Shown here one piece after another: positions 53,409-61,553 of a stretch of DNA of 64,000 nt. The stretch covers positions 36,535-100,534 of the forward strand of contig JACNJL010000030.1 of NCBI GenBank assembly GCA_014382585.1, given 5' to 3'. The notes beneath the pieces were generated by a model. It searched no databases and was not told the origin of the DNA. It saw only the letters and a program-made list of their open reading frames with translations. Position 1 is the first letter of the stretch. Each line of letters starts with the position of its first letter. Made by a program: the position numbers and the translations under genes. The DNA comes from Limisphaerales bacterium (GTDB lineage Bacteria > Verrucomicrobiota > Verrucomicrobiia > Limisphaerales > UBA1100).

Positions 53409-54881
53409 ATGAAAATGAAAAACAATCATTGGATTCGAGGGACGATTCTGCTCTCCGCCGCGTTGGTGTTGAGTCATGCAGTGCAGGCGCAGTTTCGGGA
53501 TGTGAGCAAGGAGTGGGGGTTTGCCGGCGGAGGTAAGGCGGCATTTGGGGATTTTGATGGGGACGGGTTTGTGGATTTGTTTGCGGGCAAGCTGTGGCGC
53601 AACGTGGGCGGGAAAAAGTTTGTCGAGGCGAAGGAGAGCGGTGCGCCGGGGGGCGAGGTGATTTTCGCGGATTTTGATAATGACGGGCACTTGGACTTGT
53701 TTCAATTCACCGGCGGCGGGTCGCTGCATCGCAACACGGGCAATGGGAAGTTTGTGCCGGTGAAATTTCCCAAGCTGCCCACAGTGAACTCACGCGGGGC
53801 GGTTTGGCTGGACATCAACAATGACGCGCGGCTGGACCTCTTCGTGGGCGGCTACGAGATTTGGCAGAAGTCCGTGAACCCGGACGCGATTTTTCTGAAC
53901 GGGCCGGACGGGTTCAAGGAGCACTGGCGCTCGGCGAAGGGCAACTACTCCGCGCGTGGCGTGACGGCGGCGGATTTTAATGAGGACGGGCACGTGGATG
54001 TGTTTGTTTCCAACTATCGCCTGCAGCCCAACCACCTGTGGCGCGGCGACGGCAAGGGCAAGCTGGAGAATGTCGCGGCGGCCTTTGGCGCGGCGGGCAA
54101 GCCCAAGGCGGTCATCAATTACACGGGCGGCATCCGGTACGGCATTAGCGGACACACCATCGGTTCGGCGTTCGGCGACCTCGACAACGACGGGCATCTC
54201 GACTTGTTCGTCGGCAACTTCAGTCATCCGCCGAAGGTGCAGGATCGCCCGGAGTTTCTGCGCAACCTCGGGCCGAAGGGCGGTTTTAAGTTTGAGGATA
54301 AATCCGCCGGCGCCGGCCTCGCGTGGCAGGAGTCCTTCGCCTCGCCCACACTCGGCGACTTCGATAACGATGGCGATCTCGACCTCTACTTCACCACCGT
54401 CTACGCCGTGGGCAGCTACGGCATCAAGAATTTCCCCGTGCTCTACGCCAACGACGGCAACTGGAAATTCCGCAACGTCACCGCGCCCGAGAAGGTCGGC
54501 GGACTTGGCGCCACCTATCAAGCCGCGTGGGGCGACATCGACAACGACGGCGACCTCGACCTCTGCACTGCCGGTAAAATATTCCTCAACGAAAACCGCA
54601 AGGGCAACTGGCTCACGCTCACCCTCGCCGGCGATGGCAAGACCATCAATCGCTCCGCCGTCGGCGCCATCGCGCGCATCAAACTCGGCGACAAGATTTT
54701 AACGCGCCACGTCGAGACCGGCACCGGCGAAGGCAACCAAAACGACCCCCGCCTTCACTTCGGCCTCGGCCTCCACAAGGCGCCCGTCACCATCGAAATC
54801 ACCTGGCCCGGCGGCAGGAAAACAATGACGAAGGAGCTGGCGGTGAACCAACATCATCGAGTGGCGTTTGAGGCGAAGTAA
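53409..54881 (+). CDS. FG-GAP/VCBS-repeat protein with ASPIC/UnbV C-terminus (CRTAC1-like)
   Basis: 490 residues with a signal peptide (1-28). Seven calcium-binding FG-GAP motifs are visible (DFDGDGFVDLF, DFDNDGHLDLF, DINNDARLDLF, DFNEDGHVDVF, DLDNDGHLDLF, DFDNDGDLDLY, DIDNDGDLDLC), forming an integrin-like propeller. The final ~95 residues are an ASPIC/UnbV domain (NRSAVGAIARIKLGDK, GTGEGNQNDPRLHFGLGLHK, VTIEITWPGGRK). Likely a secreted binding protein. Same strand as the molybdopterin enzyme and convergent with the triplicated family (41 bp). Confidence 0.93.
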   Translation: MKMKNNHWIRGTILLSAALVLSHAVQAQFRDVSKEWGFAGGGKAAFGDFDGDGFVDLFAGKLWRNVGGKKFVEAKESGAPGGEVIFADFDNDGHLDLFQFTGGGSLHRNTGNGKFVPVKFPKLPTVNSRGAVWLDINNDARLDLFVGGYEIWQKSVNPDAIFLNGPDGFKEHWRSAKGNYSARGVTAADFNEDGHVDVFVSNYRLQPNHLWRGDGKGKLENVAAAFGAAGKPKAVINYTGGIRYGISGHTIGSAFGDLDNDGHLDLFVGNFSHPPKVQDRPEFLRNLGPKGGFKFEDKSAGAGLAWQESFASPTLGDFDNDGDLDLYFTTVYAVGSYGIKNFPVLYANDGNWKFRNVTAPEKVGGLGATYQAAWGDIDNDGDLDLCTAGKIFLNENRKGNWLTLTLAGDGKTINRSAVGAIARIKLGDKILTRHVETGTGEGNQNDPRLHFGLGLHKAPVTIEITWPGGRKTMTKELAVNQHHRVAFEAK

Positions 54882-54922
54882 CGCCTACTTCTTAAAAATA
54901 TCCGGACCCGCCACCGGTCTCA

Positions 54923-56185
54923 TCAACGTTCGTATTTCGGGAAGATCGCGGGGGTGGGGAAGCGGTCTTGGTGGGTGGTGCGGGCGTCGTGGAGGTATTC
55001 ATCACGAGGGACTTCGAGGATGGGCCAGCTGCTGGGGTGGATGCGCACGATTCTTCCGGGCCGGAAGCCTTCGGTAACAAGATCGGTTTGCAGGCTGATT
55101 TGGATGCCACTGCTTCCCAAGGGGACGTTTCCTTTCGCCTTGGTGATATTGGCTAAAATTCCTTTGCTCGCCATCTGGGCGGTTCCGGCGGTGCCGCTTG
55201 CCCAGTGTTTCAGGGTGTTCTCGGCGGAAGCGAGCATGGCGCGTTGGCCTTTTTTGAAATCGGCATAGAGCGAGGCATCCATGCCGCCGAAGAGCGTGGC
55301 AGTGACTGTTGCGTGGCCAAATTTACCGTACTCGACGGAATCAATCCAACCGGGCATCCAGCGGCTTTTGATGAATGCCTTGTGGGTTTCGGTTTGGGTT
55401 TCAGTGGCGCGTTCCATGGCGGCCTCGTCCAGCCAGATGTCTGAGATGTGAAACTGCATGAAGACGCCGCCGGGAGTGGGTTTCCAGGTGATGCCCAGCT
55501 GGACGGTTTGGTCTTCGAGGGTTCGCTTGCCGTTGGCTGGCCAGATTTTTTCGGCGATCAGGTCCTGTACGTTCAGGCGTTCGCGGCCTCGCCAAAAGCG
55601 GGTGGCGGCGTCAAAGGTCAACGTTTCCTCATGGGCCTGGCCGCCGCCTGCTTTGCGTTCGCGTCGGGCGGTGATGAAGCCGGCTTGGTTTTTGAGGGTG
55701 ACTTCCTGGAGCTTCCAAACCAATCCATGCCGCTGGCAATGGCTGGGTTCGTCTTCGAGTAGCAGCACGTGGTTCTCGGCCGGGGCCGTGCCGATGCCGG
55801 CGTTGCCTAGTTTCTTTAAGCGGTTATCGATCGGCAGGACCGGCACGGAGGAAATCTTCGGGTCCGGCGGGAGAAAGGCATGCGCATACATGACCGTGCC
55901 CAACGGGATATCTCTGAGATCGGCCGGGGCTCCATGATAACGAACCGTGCCGTAGGGAAGCAGGGCGAAGGGCGATGGGCCGGTGAAGCGGAACCTGCCG
56001 TTTCCTTGGATCCGAATACTGCCGCGACGGTTGGGATGATCCACGAAGGTTAATTCGCCTCGGTAGGAATGGGCCTTTTCCAGCGGGGGGAATTTTCCAG
56101 GTTCAGGCCGGAACGGCGCGTCCTCAGCGAGCAGCGGGTTCAGGGGCGCAAGCAAAGCAACCAGGAGAGGGAGCGTGGGTTTCAT
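54923..56185 (-). CDS. Secreted protein of an unrecognised triplicated family, copy 1
   Basis: 420 residues with signal peptide (1-20). I do not recognise the family. It shares with its two neighbours RGELTFVDHPNRRGSIRIQG, LRDIPLGTVMYAHAFLPPDPK, ENHVLLLEDEPSHCQRHG, LGITWKP, FHISDIWLDEAAMERA, TLFGGMDASLYADFKKG and a closing RFPTPAIFPKY motif (here with ER after). One conserved Cys lies in the LEDEPSxC motif. There is no transmembrane segment after the leader and no known catalytic motif. It is the third and last gene of a three-copy tandem run transcribed from 58772. Confidence 0.85.
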   Translation of the reverse strand: MKPTLPLLVALLAPLNPLLAEDAPFRPEPGKFPPLEKAHSYRGELTFVDHPNRRGSIRIQGNGRFRFTGPSPFALLPYGTVRYHGAPADLRDIPLGTVMYAHAFLPPDPKISSVPVLPIDNRLKKLGNAGIGTAPAENHVLLLEDEPSHCQRHGLVWKLQEVTLKNQAGFITARRERKAGGGQAHEETLTFDAATRFWRGRERLNVQDLIAEKIWPANGKRTLEDQTVQLGITWKPTPGGVFMQFHISDIWLDEAAMERATETQTETHKAFIKSRWMPGWIDSVEYGKFGHATVTATLFGGMDASLYADFKKGQRAMLASAENTLKHWASGTAGTAQMASKGILANITKAKGNVPLGSSGIQISLQTDLVTEGFRPGRIVRIHPSSWPILEVPRDEYLHDARTTHQDRFPTPAIFPKYER

Positions 56186-56201
56186 GATGGGCTCCCTTGA
56201 G

Positions 56202-57467
56202 TCAGTATTTCGGGAAGATGGCCGGGGTGGGGAAGCGTTCTTCGGGGCTGTTGCCGCCGAGGTATTCCTCGCGGGGAATGTTGACGTTGGGCCAGTTCCA
56301 AGGGCGGACGCGGATAATGCGCCCGGGGCGAATGCCTTCGATGATGAGATCGGTCTTAAACTGGATCTGAATGCCGCTGCTGCCCAGAGGGATTTCGCCT
56401 TTTATTTTGGTGACCTCGAGGATGGGGCCTTTGCTCGCCATGTGCGCTGGGCTGTAGGCGCCGTGCGTGTGCTTGAGGTTGCTCTCCACGGCGTTCATCA
56501 GAGCGGGCGTGTTCTTCTTGAAATCGGCGTAGAGCGATTCGTCCATGCCGCCGAACAGGGTGGCGGTGACCGTGGCGGTCCCAAACTTGCCGTACTCCAC
56601 CGCATCGATCCAGCCGGGCATCCAGCGCGTGCGAATGAAGGCCTTGTGGGTCTCGGTCTGGTTGCGGGCGGCGCGTTGCATGGCGACGTTGTCCAGCCAG
56701 ATATCTGAGATATGGAAGCGGGTAAAGATGTTGCTCGCGGTGGGTTTCCAGGTGATGCCGAGTAGAACGGCTTGGTCACCGAGGGCTTTCTTGCCGCTGG
56801 CTGGCCAGATGCCCTCCGCGATGAGATCGGCGACCGCGAGCTTCTCGCGTCCGCGCCAGATGCGGGTGGCGGCATCGAAGGTTAAGGTTTCCTCTTCGCC
56901 TTTATTGCCGCCGATTTTGGCTTCGCGGCGAGCGATGATTTTCCCTGTGTTGAGCTTCAGTTCCACTTCCTGGAGCTTCCAAATTTTGCCTTCGCGTTGG
57001 CAGAAGCTGGGTTCGTCTTCCAACAGGATGAGATGGTTCTCGGCCGGGGCAATACCTTTGCCGCTGTAGCCGGCGGTCTTGTTCCGGTTGTTGACGGGGA
57101 AGACTGGCACAGAAGAGAGTTTGGGATCCGGCGGGAGAAAGCCCCGGGCATGGAGTACGGTGCCGATGGGGATGTCCCGCAAACCGGCCGGCGCGCCCTG
57201 ATAGCGAATGACGCCGTAAGGCAACATGGCGAAGGGGTGCGGCGCGTTACGGAAGTAGGTGCCTGCGCCCTGGATCCGGAGACTGCCGCGGCGGTTGGCG
57301 TGGTCGACAAAGGTCAGTTCACCGCGGAAGCCATGCGCCTGAGCGAGCGAAGGGAATTGGCCCGGCTTGGGTCGAAAAGGTTGGTCTTCAGCGTGCGCGG
57401 GAAATGCCAGCACGAGCAGGCTCAAGGAGAGTGCGGCGAGTCTGCGGGCCAGTTGATGCGGAGCCAT
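56202..57467 (-). CDS. Secreted protein of an unrecognised triplicated family, copy 2
   Basis: 421 residues with signal peptide (leader LAALSLSLLVLAFPAHA). Same conserved blocks as its neighbours: FRGELTFVDHANRRGSLRIQ, FAMLPYGVIRYQGAPAGLRD, LLEDEPSFCQREGKIWKL, TFDAATRIWRGRE, FHISDIWLDNVAMQRA, RWMPGWIDAVEYGKFGTATV, TLFGGMDESLYADF, LGSSGIQIQF and the C-terminal RFPTPAIFPKY. Spacing to copies 1 and 3 is 16 and 15 bp, typical of a tandem duplication in one operon. Function unknown. Confidence 0.85.
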   Translation of the reverse strand: MAPHQLARRLAALSLSLLVLAFPAHAEDQPFRPKPGQFPSLAQAHGFRGELTFVDHANRRGSLRIQGAGTYFRNAPHPFAMLPYGVIRYQGAPAGLRDIPIGTVLHARGFLPPDPKLSSVPVFPVNNRNKTAGYSGKGIAPAENHLILLEDEPSFCQREGKIWKLQEVELKLNTGKIIARREAKIGGNKGEEETLTFDAATRIWRGREKLAVADLIAEGIWPASGKKALGDQAVLLGITWKPTASNIFTRFHISDIWLDNVAMQRAARNQTETHKAFIRTRWMPGWIDAVEYGKFGTATVTATLFGGMDESLYADFKKNTPALMNAVESNLKHTHGAYSPAHMASKGPILEVTKIKGEIPLGSSGIQIQFKTDLIIEGIRPGRIIRVRPWNWPNVNIPREEYLGGNSPEERFPTPAIFPKY

Positions 57468-57482
57468 GGTCGATCCTAGGGG

Positions 57483-58772
57483 TTAATATTTCGGGAAGAT
57501 GGCCGGTGTCGGGAACCGGTTTTCGGGGCTGTTGTTGAACAGATATTCCTCTCGGGGAATCTGCATCTTGGGCCAGCTTTGCGGGCGGATTCGGACCACT
57601 CTTCCGGGGCGAATGCCTTCGATGATGAGGTCGGTTTCAAACTGGATTTGGATGCCGCTGCTGCCCATGGGGATTGGTTTGGAAGTCCGGGTGACCTCAA
57701 GGATTTTGCCATTGGAGGCCACATGACCGGGACCATAGTGGCCGGCGGTGTGTTTCAAGGTGTTTTCGGCTCCATTGATTTGTCCCTCGACCCCTTTCTG
57801 AAAGTCGGCGTAAAGCGATGGATCCATGCCGCCGAACAGGGTGGCGGACACGGTGGCCCGCCCAAACTTGCCATACGCAATGTCATCGACCAGGGCGGGC
57901 ATCCAACGGCTTCGGATAAAGCTTTTATGTTTCTCAGTCTGAAAATGGGCTGCGTGCGCGATGGAGGCGTCGTCCAGCCAGATGTCCGATATGTGGAAAC
58001 GAGTGAAAGCGCCACTGAGGCCATCCCCGGGCGCCGGCTTCCAAGTGATGCCGAGCAGGACGGTTTGCCCTCCGAGATCTTTCTTCCCGTTTGTCGGCCA
58101 GTGTTTTTCGGCGATCAGATCCGAGATCCGAATGGACTCACGCCCGCGCCAGATTCGGGTGGCGGCGTCGAAGGTCATTTTTTCCGGTTCGCCCTTTTCA
58201 GTCTTGCCCGTTTTGGCTTCGCGGCTTGCCAAGATCATCCCCAGGTTGCCCTTGACCTCCACTTCGTTGAGCTTCCAGACCAAGCCGTTGCGTCTGCAAT
58301 GGCTGGGTTCATCTTCGAGCAGGAGCACATGGTTTTCCGCGGGGAAAATGCCGGTACCCCGATAATGGCCGGCGTCCTTGTCCTTGTGATTCACCGGCAA
58401 CACCGGCACGGCGGAGGTCTTGGGGTCCGGCGGCAGGAACCCATGAGCATGAAGAACAGTGCCCAGCGGAACATCACGAAGATCGGCCGGCGCGTCATGA
58501 TAGCGGACAATCCCGTAGGGCAACATGGCAAACGGATGGGGATCGTTCCTGTAAAATTTGCCTGAACCCTCAACGCGAAGGCTGCCGCGACGATTGGCAT
58601 GGTCCACGAAAACCAATTCGCCGCGGTAGGCGTGGGCCTTCTCCAGCGGTGGAAATTGCCCCGCCACGGGCCGGAACGGTTTTTCCTCGGCGGAAACAGG
58701 CACCGCCAAAAGGACCGCCCCGAGGCACAGCGCGATCAAGCACTTGGAGGACCCAAGCGTCTGTCTTTCCAT
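57483..58772 (-). CDS. Secreted protein of an unrecognised triplicated family, copy 3
   Basis: 429 residues from the ATG at 58770-58772, which opens a leader (LIALCLGAVLLAVPVSA); the longer open frame upstream to 58979 is repeat sequence, not protein. Shares RGELVFVDHANRRGSLRVEG, LLEDEPSHCRRNGLVWKLNE, FHISDIWLDDASIAHA, LFGGMDPSLYADFQKG and the final RFPTPAIFPKY with its neighbours. It has the longest N-terminal leader of the three. First gene of the run, immediately followed upstream by the REP-like repeats. Function unknown. Confidence 0.83.
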   Translation of the reverse strand: MERQTLGSSKCLIALCLGAVLLAVPVSAEEKPFRPVAGQFPPLEKAHAYRGELVFVDHANRRGSLRVEGSGKFYRNDPHPFAMLPYGIVRYHDAPADLRDVPLGTVLHAHGFLPPDPKTSAVPVLPVNHKDKDAGHYRGTGIFPAENHVLLLEDEPSHCRRNGLVWKLNEVEVKGNLGMILASREAKTGKTEKGEPEKMTFDAATRIWRGRESIRISDLIAEKHWPTNGKKDLGGQTVLLGITWKPAPGDGLSGAFTRFHISDIWLDDASIAHAAHFQTEKHKSFIRSRWMPALVDDIAYGKFGRATVSATLFGGMDPSLYADFQKGVEGQINGAENTLKHTAGHYGPGHVASNGKILEVTRTSKPIPMGSSGIQIQFETDLIIEGIRPGRVVRIRPQSWPKMQIPREEYLFNNSPENRFPTPAIFPKY

Positions 58773-59397
58773 TCCGAATGCGATCGCAAAGTGATGACCG
58801 CATGCAGCTGCGCTCGCGAGCCCGTTGAGGGATGTGGTCACCCGAAGCGCACACATTGACCGCACGCACCGAGTCGCGAAGCGACGACAGCGCATAGCTG
58901 CGGGCATCAGCCCGCAGATAACCGAGCAAAAAATCTTTAAGCCGCGAAGCGGCGACAGTGGTTGGGTGTTATTCTGCATTTCTCAGGATTGATTACTGCC
59001 GCTTGCTGCGGAAATTGGGGGCGTTTTGTGGAAATCTGAAGGCACGGGGGAAGGCCCGTATGTGTTGAGTCGCGAAGCGACGGCAGCAAATAGCTGCGGG
59101 CTATCAGCCCGCAGATTAGAGACCAACATTGTTTGCAAACCGCGAAGCGGTGGCAGCGAATGGGGATGCTGTCGCCGCTTCGCGGCTAACGTTTGATTTT
59201 GAGGGTGGAACCCACGGCTTCGCCGTGGGCTAAACGCTGCCTCCGCTAGCGCGGTTGAAAAAGTCGCACCCTGCCTGCGTTGCGCTTGCCTCGCCCTTGG
59301 GCAGGGTGCCCAACCCAGCTCGGCGTCCTGCGCTGCGTGCGCCTTGACTTGAGGCCGTTCGCTGCGTCTCGCGACGAAATTTCGTGAGAAATGCAGG
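58773..59397. other. 625-bp non-coding stretch built of palindromic repeats
   Basis: No gene is supported. The stretch holds two direct copies of a three-hairpin module, an inverted half-copy and a separate perfect stem (CCCACGGC-TTC-GCCGTGGG, 59211-59229). The remainder toward the transposase is GC-rich with short related stems. Open frames here are repeat-derived. Confidence 0.75.
58871..59187. repeat. REP-like three-hairpin modules left of the transposase
   Basis: Module A (58871-58960) and module B (59067-59160) are direct copies. Each carries GTCGCGAAGCGAC, then GCTGCGGGC-ATCAGCCCGCAG (B has one extra base in the loop), then CCGCGAAGCGG. Positions of the stems: A 58873-58885, 58897-58917, 58942-58952; B 59069-59081, 59093-59114, 59140-59150. 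A partial inverted copy (GCTGTCGCCGCTTCGCGGCT) lies at 59168-59187. These look like substrates or remnants of the adjacent Y1 transposase. Confidence 0.78.
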
Positions 59398-59859
59398 CTA
59401 TCCATTTTGTTCATTTTCAAACAGATGTTCTAATTGAAACTCGATGCCGTGACGTTGCAGGAAATCGATATACTCTTCCTGAAACGTCTGTGTCTGGTGA
59501 TGCTCCTCCTGGTTCTGAATGTATTTCTGAACCGCTTCGACTCGATCCCCACTGACGGTGAATGCGCCATATCCTTTTTGCCATTCGAACCCGCCGATGT
59601 TCAACTCGTCATGCATCCATTTCGACGAACCCGATTTGAGGTCTCGAATTACATCCGCTACGGCAAGCGAAGACGACAAATTCGCAAGTAGGTGAACGTG
59701 ATCTTCAACACCACCGATCTCGATCAGGTTTCCTTTTTTTGCGCGAAGCGTACCGCCCATGTATTTGTAGAGTCGTTCCTGGAACTCGCCCTTGATGGTT
59801 CGTTTCCGATACTTGGTTGCGAAAACGATATGGTATGTTAGATGTGTGAAGCTACCCAT
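59398..59859 (-). CDS. IS200-like Y1 (HUH) transposase, REP-associated type
   Basis: 153 residues. Y1-transposase family (PF01797): THLTYHIVFATKYRKRTIKG at the N-terminus, EDHVHLL carrying the HUH metal-binding motif, DLKSGSSKWMHDEL, WQKGYGAFTVS, and the catalytic Tyr probably in VQKYIQNQEEHH. Length is normal for IS200/TnpA. No accessory tnpB is present. Palindromic modules lie on the left in direct orientation and on the right in inverted orientation, so it may be a REP-associated transposase (RAYT-like) rather than a simple insertion sequence. It appears intact. Confidence 0.93.
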   Translation of the reverse strand: MGSFTHLTYHIVFATKYRKRTIKGEFQERLYKYMGGTLRAKKGNLIEIGGVEDHVHLLANLSSSLAVADVIRDLKSGSSKWMHDELNIGGFEWQKGYGAFTVSGDRVEAVQKYIQNQEEHHQTQTFQEEYIDFLQRHGIEFQLEHLFENEQNG

Positions 59860-59868
59860 GGTTCGTTC

Positions 59869-59956
59869 GCTGTCGCCGCTTCGCGGCTATGTGTTTTTGG
59901 GGTTGGTGGTCTGCGGGTTGGCACCCGCAGCTATACGCTGACGTCGCTTCGCGACT
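59869..59956. repeat. Inverted REP-like module right of the transposase
   Basis: Reads as the reverse complement of the left modules: GCTGTCGCCGCTTCGCGGCTA (59869-59889), TGCGGGTTGGCACCCGCA (59912-59929), then GTCGCTTCGCGAC (59943-59955). The first 20 bases equal the half-copy at 59168-59187. Together with modules A and B this places opposite-facing copies on both sides of the transposase gene. Confidence 0.72.
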
Positions 59957-60133
59957 AAATGCAGCTGCGACGCACAACGATGTGGAGTCCATTGCGCAGC
60001 TGTAGGCTGGCGTTGCTTTGCGAATGAATGCAGCGGCGGCGCACAACGATGTGGGTTCCATTCCGCAGCTATAGGCTGACGTCGCTTCGCGACTAAACAC
60101 AGCGGTGATGAACAACGATTTGAGTTCGATGAT
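59927..60133. repeat. 69-bp tandem repeat, three copies
   Basis: Units begin at 59927, 59996 and 60065. Each holds GCAGCTATACGCTGACGTCG-like sequence, the GTCGCTTCGCGAC stem (degenerate in unit 2), and a GCGCACAACGATGTGG-like core. Because 69 is divisible by three, the repeat creates a spurious open frame (59852-60115 and 59887-60186 on the minus strand). Unit 1 overlaps the inverted module at 59869-59956. Confidence 0.75.
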
Positions 60134-60182
60134 GTTGAGGCTATCGAATGCTTGAAGCTTCGCGGCCTAACGGGGCGCTCGT

Positions 60183-61538
60183 TCATAGTGCCAATACTTT
60201 GTTGCTGTCGCCAAACTGGTCCGTTTCCACGCCCATCTTCTGGGCCATGAGAAGGAGGAGGTTGCTCATGTGGGCATCTGTGTTCGCGGGGCGACTGCAG
60301 AGGCGGTAGTGGTCGCCGGGCTTATCGAGAGTGTAGCCGTCGAAGTGGCCTTGGTTGAAATCGATGTGGCTACCGTGCTTCAGGCCGAGGTCCGTGCCGC
60401 CGGCGAGCACCAACGGCAGGTTGGCGTTGCCGTGGCTGTGGCCGTAGGACATGCCGCTGCCGAAGAGCGACATGGTTGAGCCGAGCAGCGATTTGCCATT
60501 CAGATCCTTGGTTTCCGACAGCCGCGTGAGGAAGTAGCCAAACTGCTCGATGGCGAAGGTGTCGTAGTTGGTCAGCTTCTCCATGTAGCCCTCATCGCCG
60601 CCGTGGTGGCTAAGTTGGTGGCGCGATTCGGTAATGCCAATTTCTGGAATGGCAAAAGCATCGCCTTCGCCACCGAGGCTGAAGGTGGCCACGCGGGTGA
60701 CGTCCGTTTGAAAGGCGAGCACCATGAGGTCATAGACTGTGCGGAAATAATCGCCCGCCTGAGTTTTAGCGACGTCGCGATTGGTGCGTTGGCGATCCGC
60801 TGCGGAAATCTTGGGCAAGGGAGTATCAAGCCAGGCATCGGCGCGGCGGGTGCGAATCTCGGCTTCGCGCACGGAGGTCAGGTATTGGTCGAGGCGGCCC
60901 TTGTCGGCTGTGCCCATCTTCTGGGACAGCGCGCGCACCTCGGCGAGGTTGTCATCCAGCACGCTGGCCTTGCGGCGAAGGGCCTTCCGTTGGGCGGCAA
61001 TGCCGCCTTTGGGTTCTTCAAAGAGGGAGGCAAAAATCTGTTTGCAGCGGCGCATGGCGGGAAGCTGAACGCCATCCGGCGTCCAGGCCAGAGAACCGCC
61101 GGTGAGCGCGATTTCCATGGAGGAATAGCGTGTGTGCTGGCCGCTGACCTGCGCCATTTGCTGATCCACCGAGATGGAGTTGCGATGCGCCGCGCCGATC
61201 TTGGCGCCGGTCAGGAAGATGTCGATGCAGTTGTGGTGATGCCCCAGGCTGCCGGGATGGTGCAGGCCGCTGACCGGCGTGATCACGTTGCGGAATTTCT
61301 CCAGAGGCTTGAGCGAACGGGAGAAGGTGTAGTCCTTGCCCGGCTTGGTGATCTGGTAATTCAGTGAATGCACGCCGTTGGCGAGGTACATAAAGGCGCT
61401 GCGGCGCGGCGTCTCAGTTTTCTCCTTGGCCTTGAGCGGGATCATGCATTCGAGCATCGGCAGGGCGATACACGTGCCCATGGCGCGGAGGGCGTGGCGG
61501 CGGTCGATTAGCCAGGATTGGGTCTGAAGGTTGCTCAT
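60183..61538 (-). CDS. DUF1552 protein (pair 3)
   Basis: 451 residues of DUF1552. Possible twin-arginine leader [19 protein letters not shown]. Intact HQLSHH motif; other family features are [57 protein letters not shown], and the ending [16 protein letters not shown]. The segment GFTLDK-like [18 protein letters not shown] is longer than in the other copies. It lies 15 bp downstream of the DUF1592 gene and is the last gene before the repeat region. Function unknown. Confidence 0.94.
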   Translation of the reverse strand: MSNLQTQSWLIDRRHALRAMGTCIALPMLECMIPLKAKEKTETPRRSAFMYLANGVHSLNYQITKPGKDYTFSRSLKPLEKFRNVITPVSGLHHPGSLGHHHNCIDIFLTGAKIGAAHRNSISVDQQMAQVSGQHTRYSSMEIALTGGSLAWTPDGVQLPAMRRCKQIFASLFEEPKGGIAAQRKALRRKASVLDDNLAEVRALSQKMGTADKGRLDQYLTSVREAEIRTRRADAWLDTPLPKISAADRQRTNRDVAKTQAGDYFRTVYDLMVLAFQTDVTRVATFSLGGEGDAFAIPEIGITESRHQLSHHGGDEGYMEKLTNYDTFAIEQFGYFLTRLSETKDLNGKSLLGSTMSLFGSGMSYGHSHGNANLPLVLAGGTDLGLKHGSHIDFNQGHFDGYTLDKPGDHYRLCSRPANTDAHMSNLLLLMAQKMGVETDQFGDSNKVLAL

Positions 61539-61553
61539 GATCTTTTTTCTGGG

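Noticed and set aside
58773..58979. 69-residue N-terminal extension of the third family copy
   Set aside because: It is translated REP-like repeat DNA; the ATG at 58772 gives a normal leader as in the other two copies.
59852..60186. Two repetitive open frames (FSREATSAYSCG-type)
   Set aside because: They are produced by the 69-bp tandem repeat, a multiple of three, not by a protein-coding gene.
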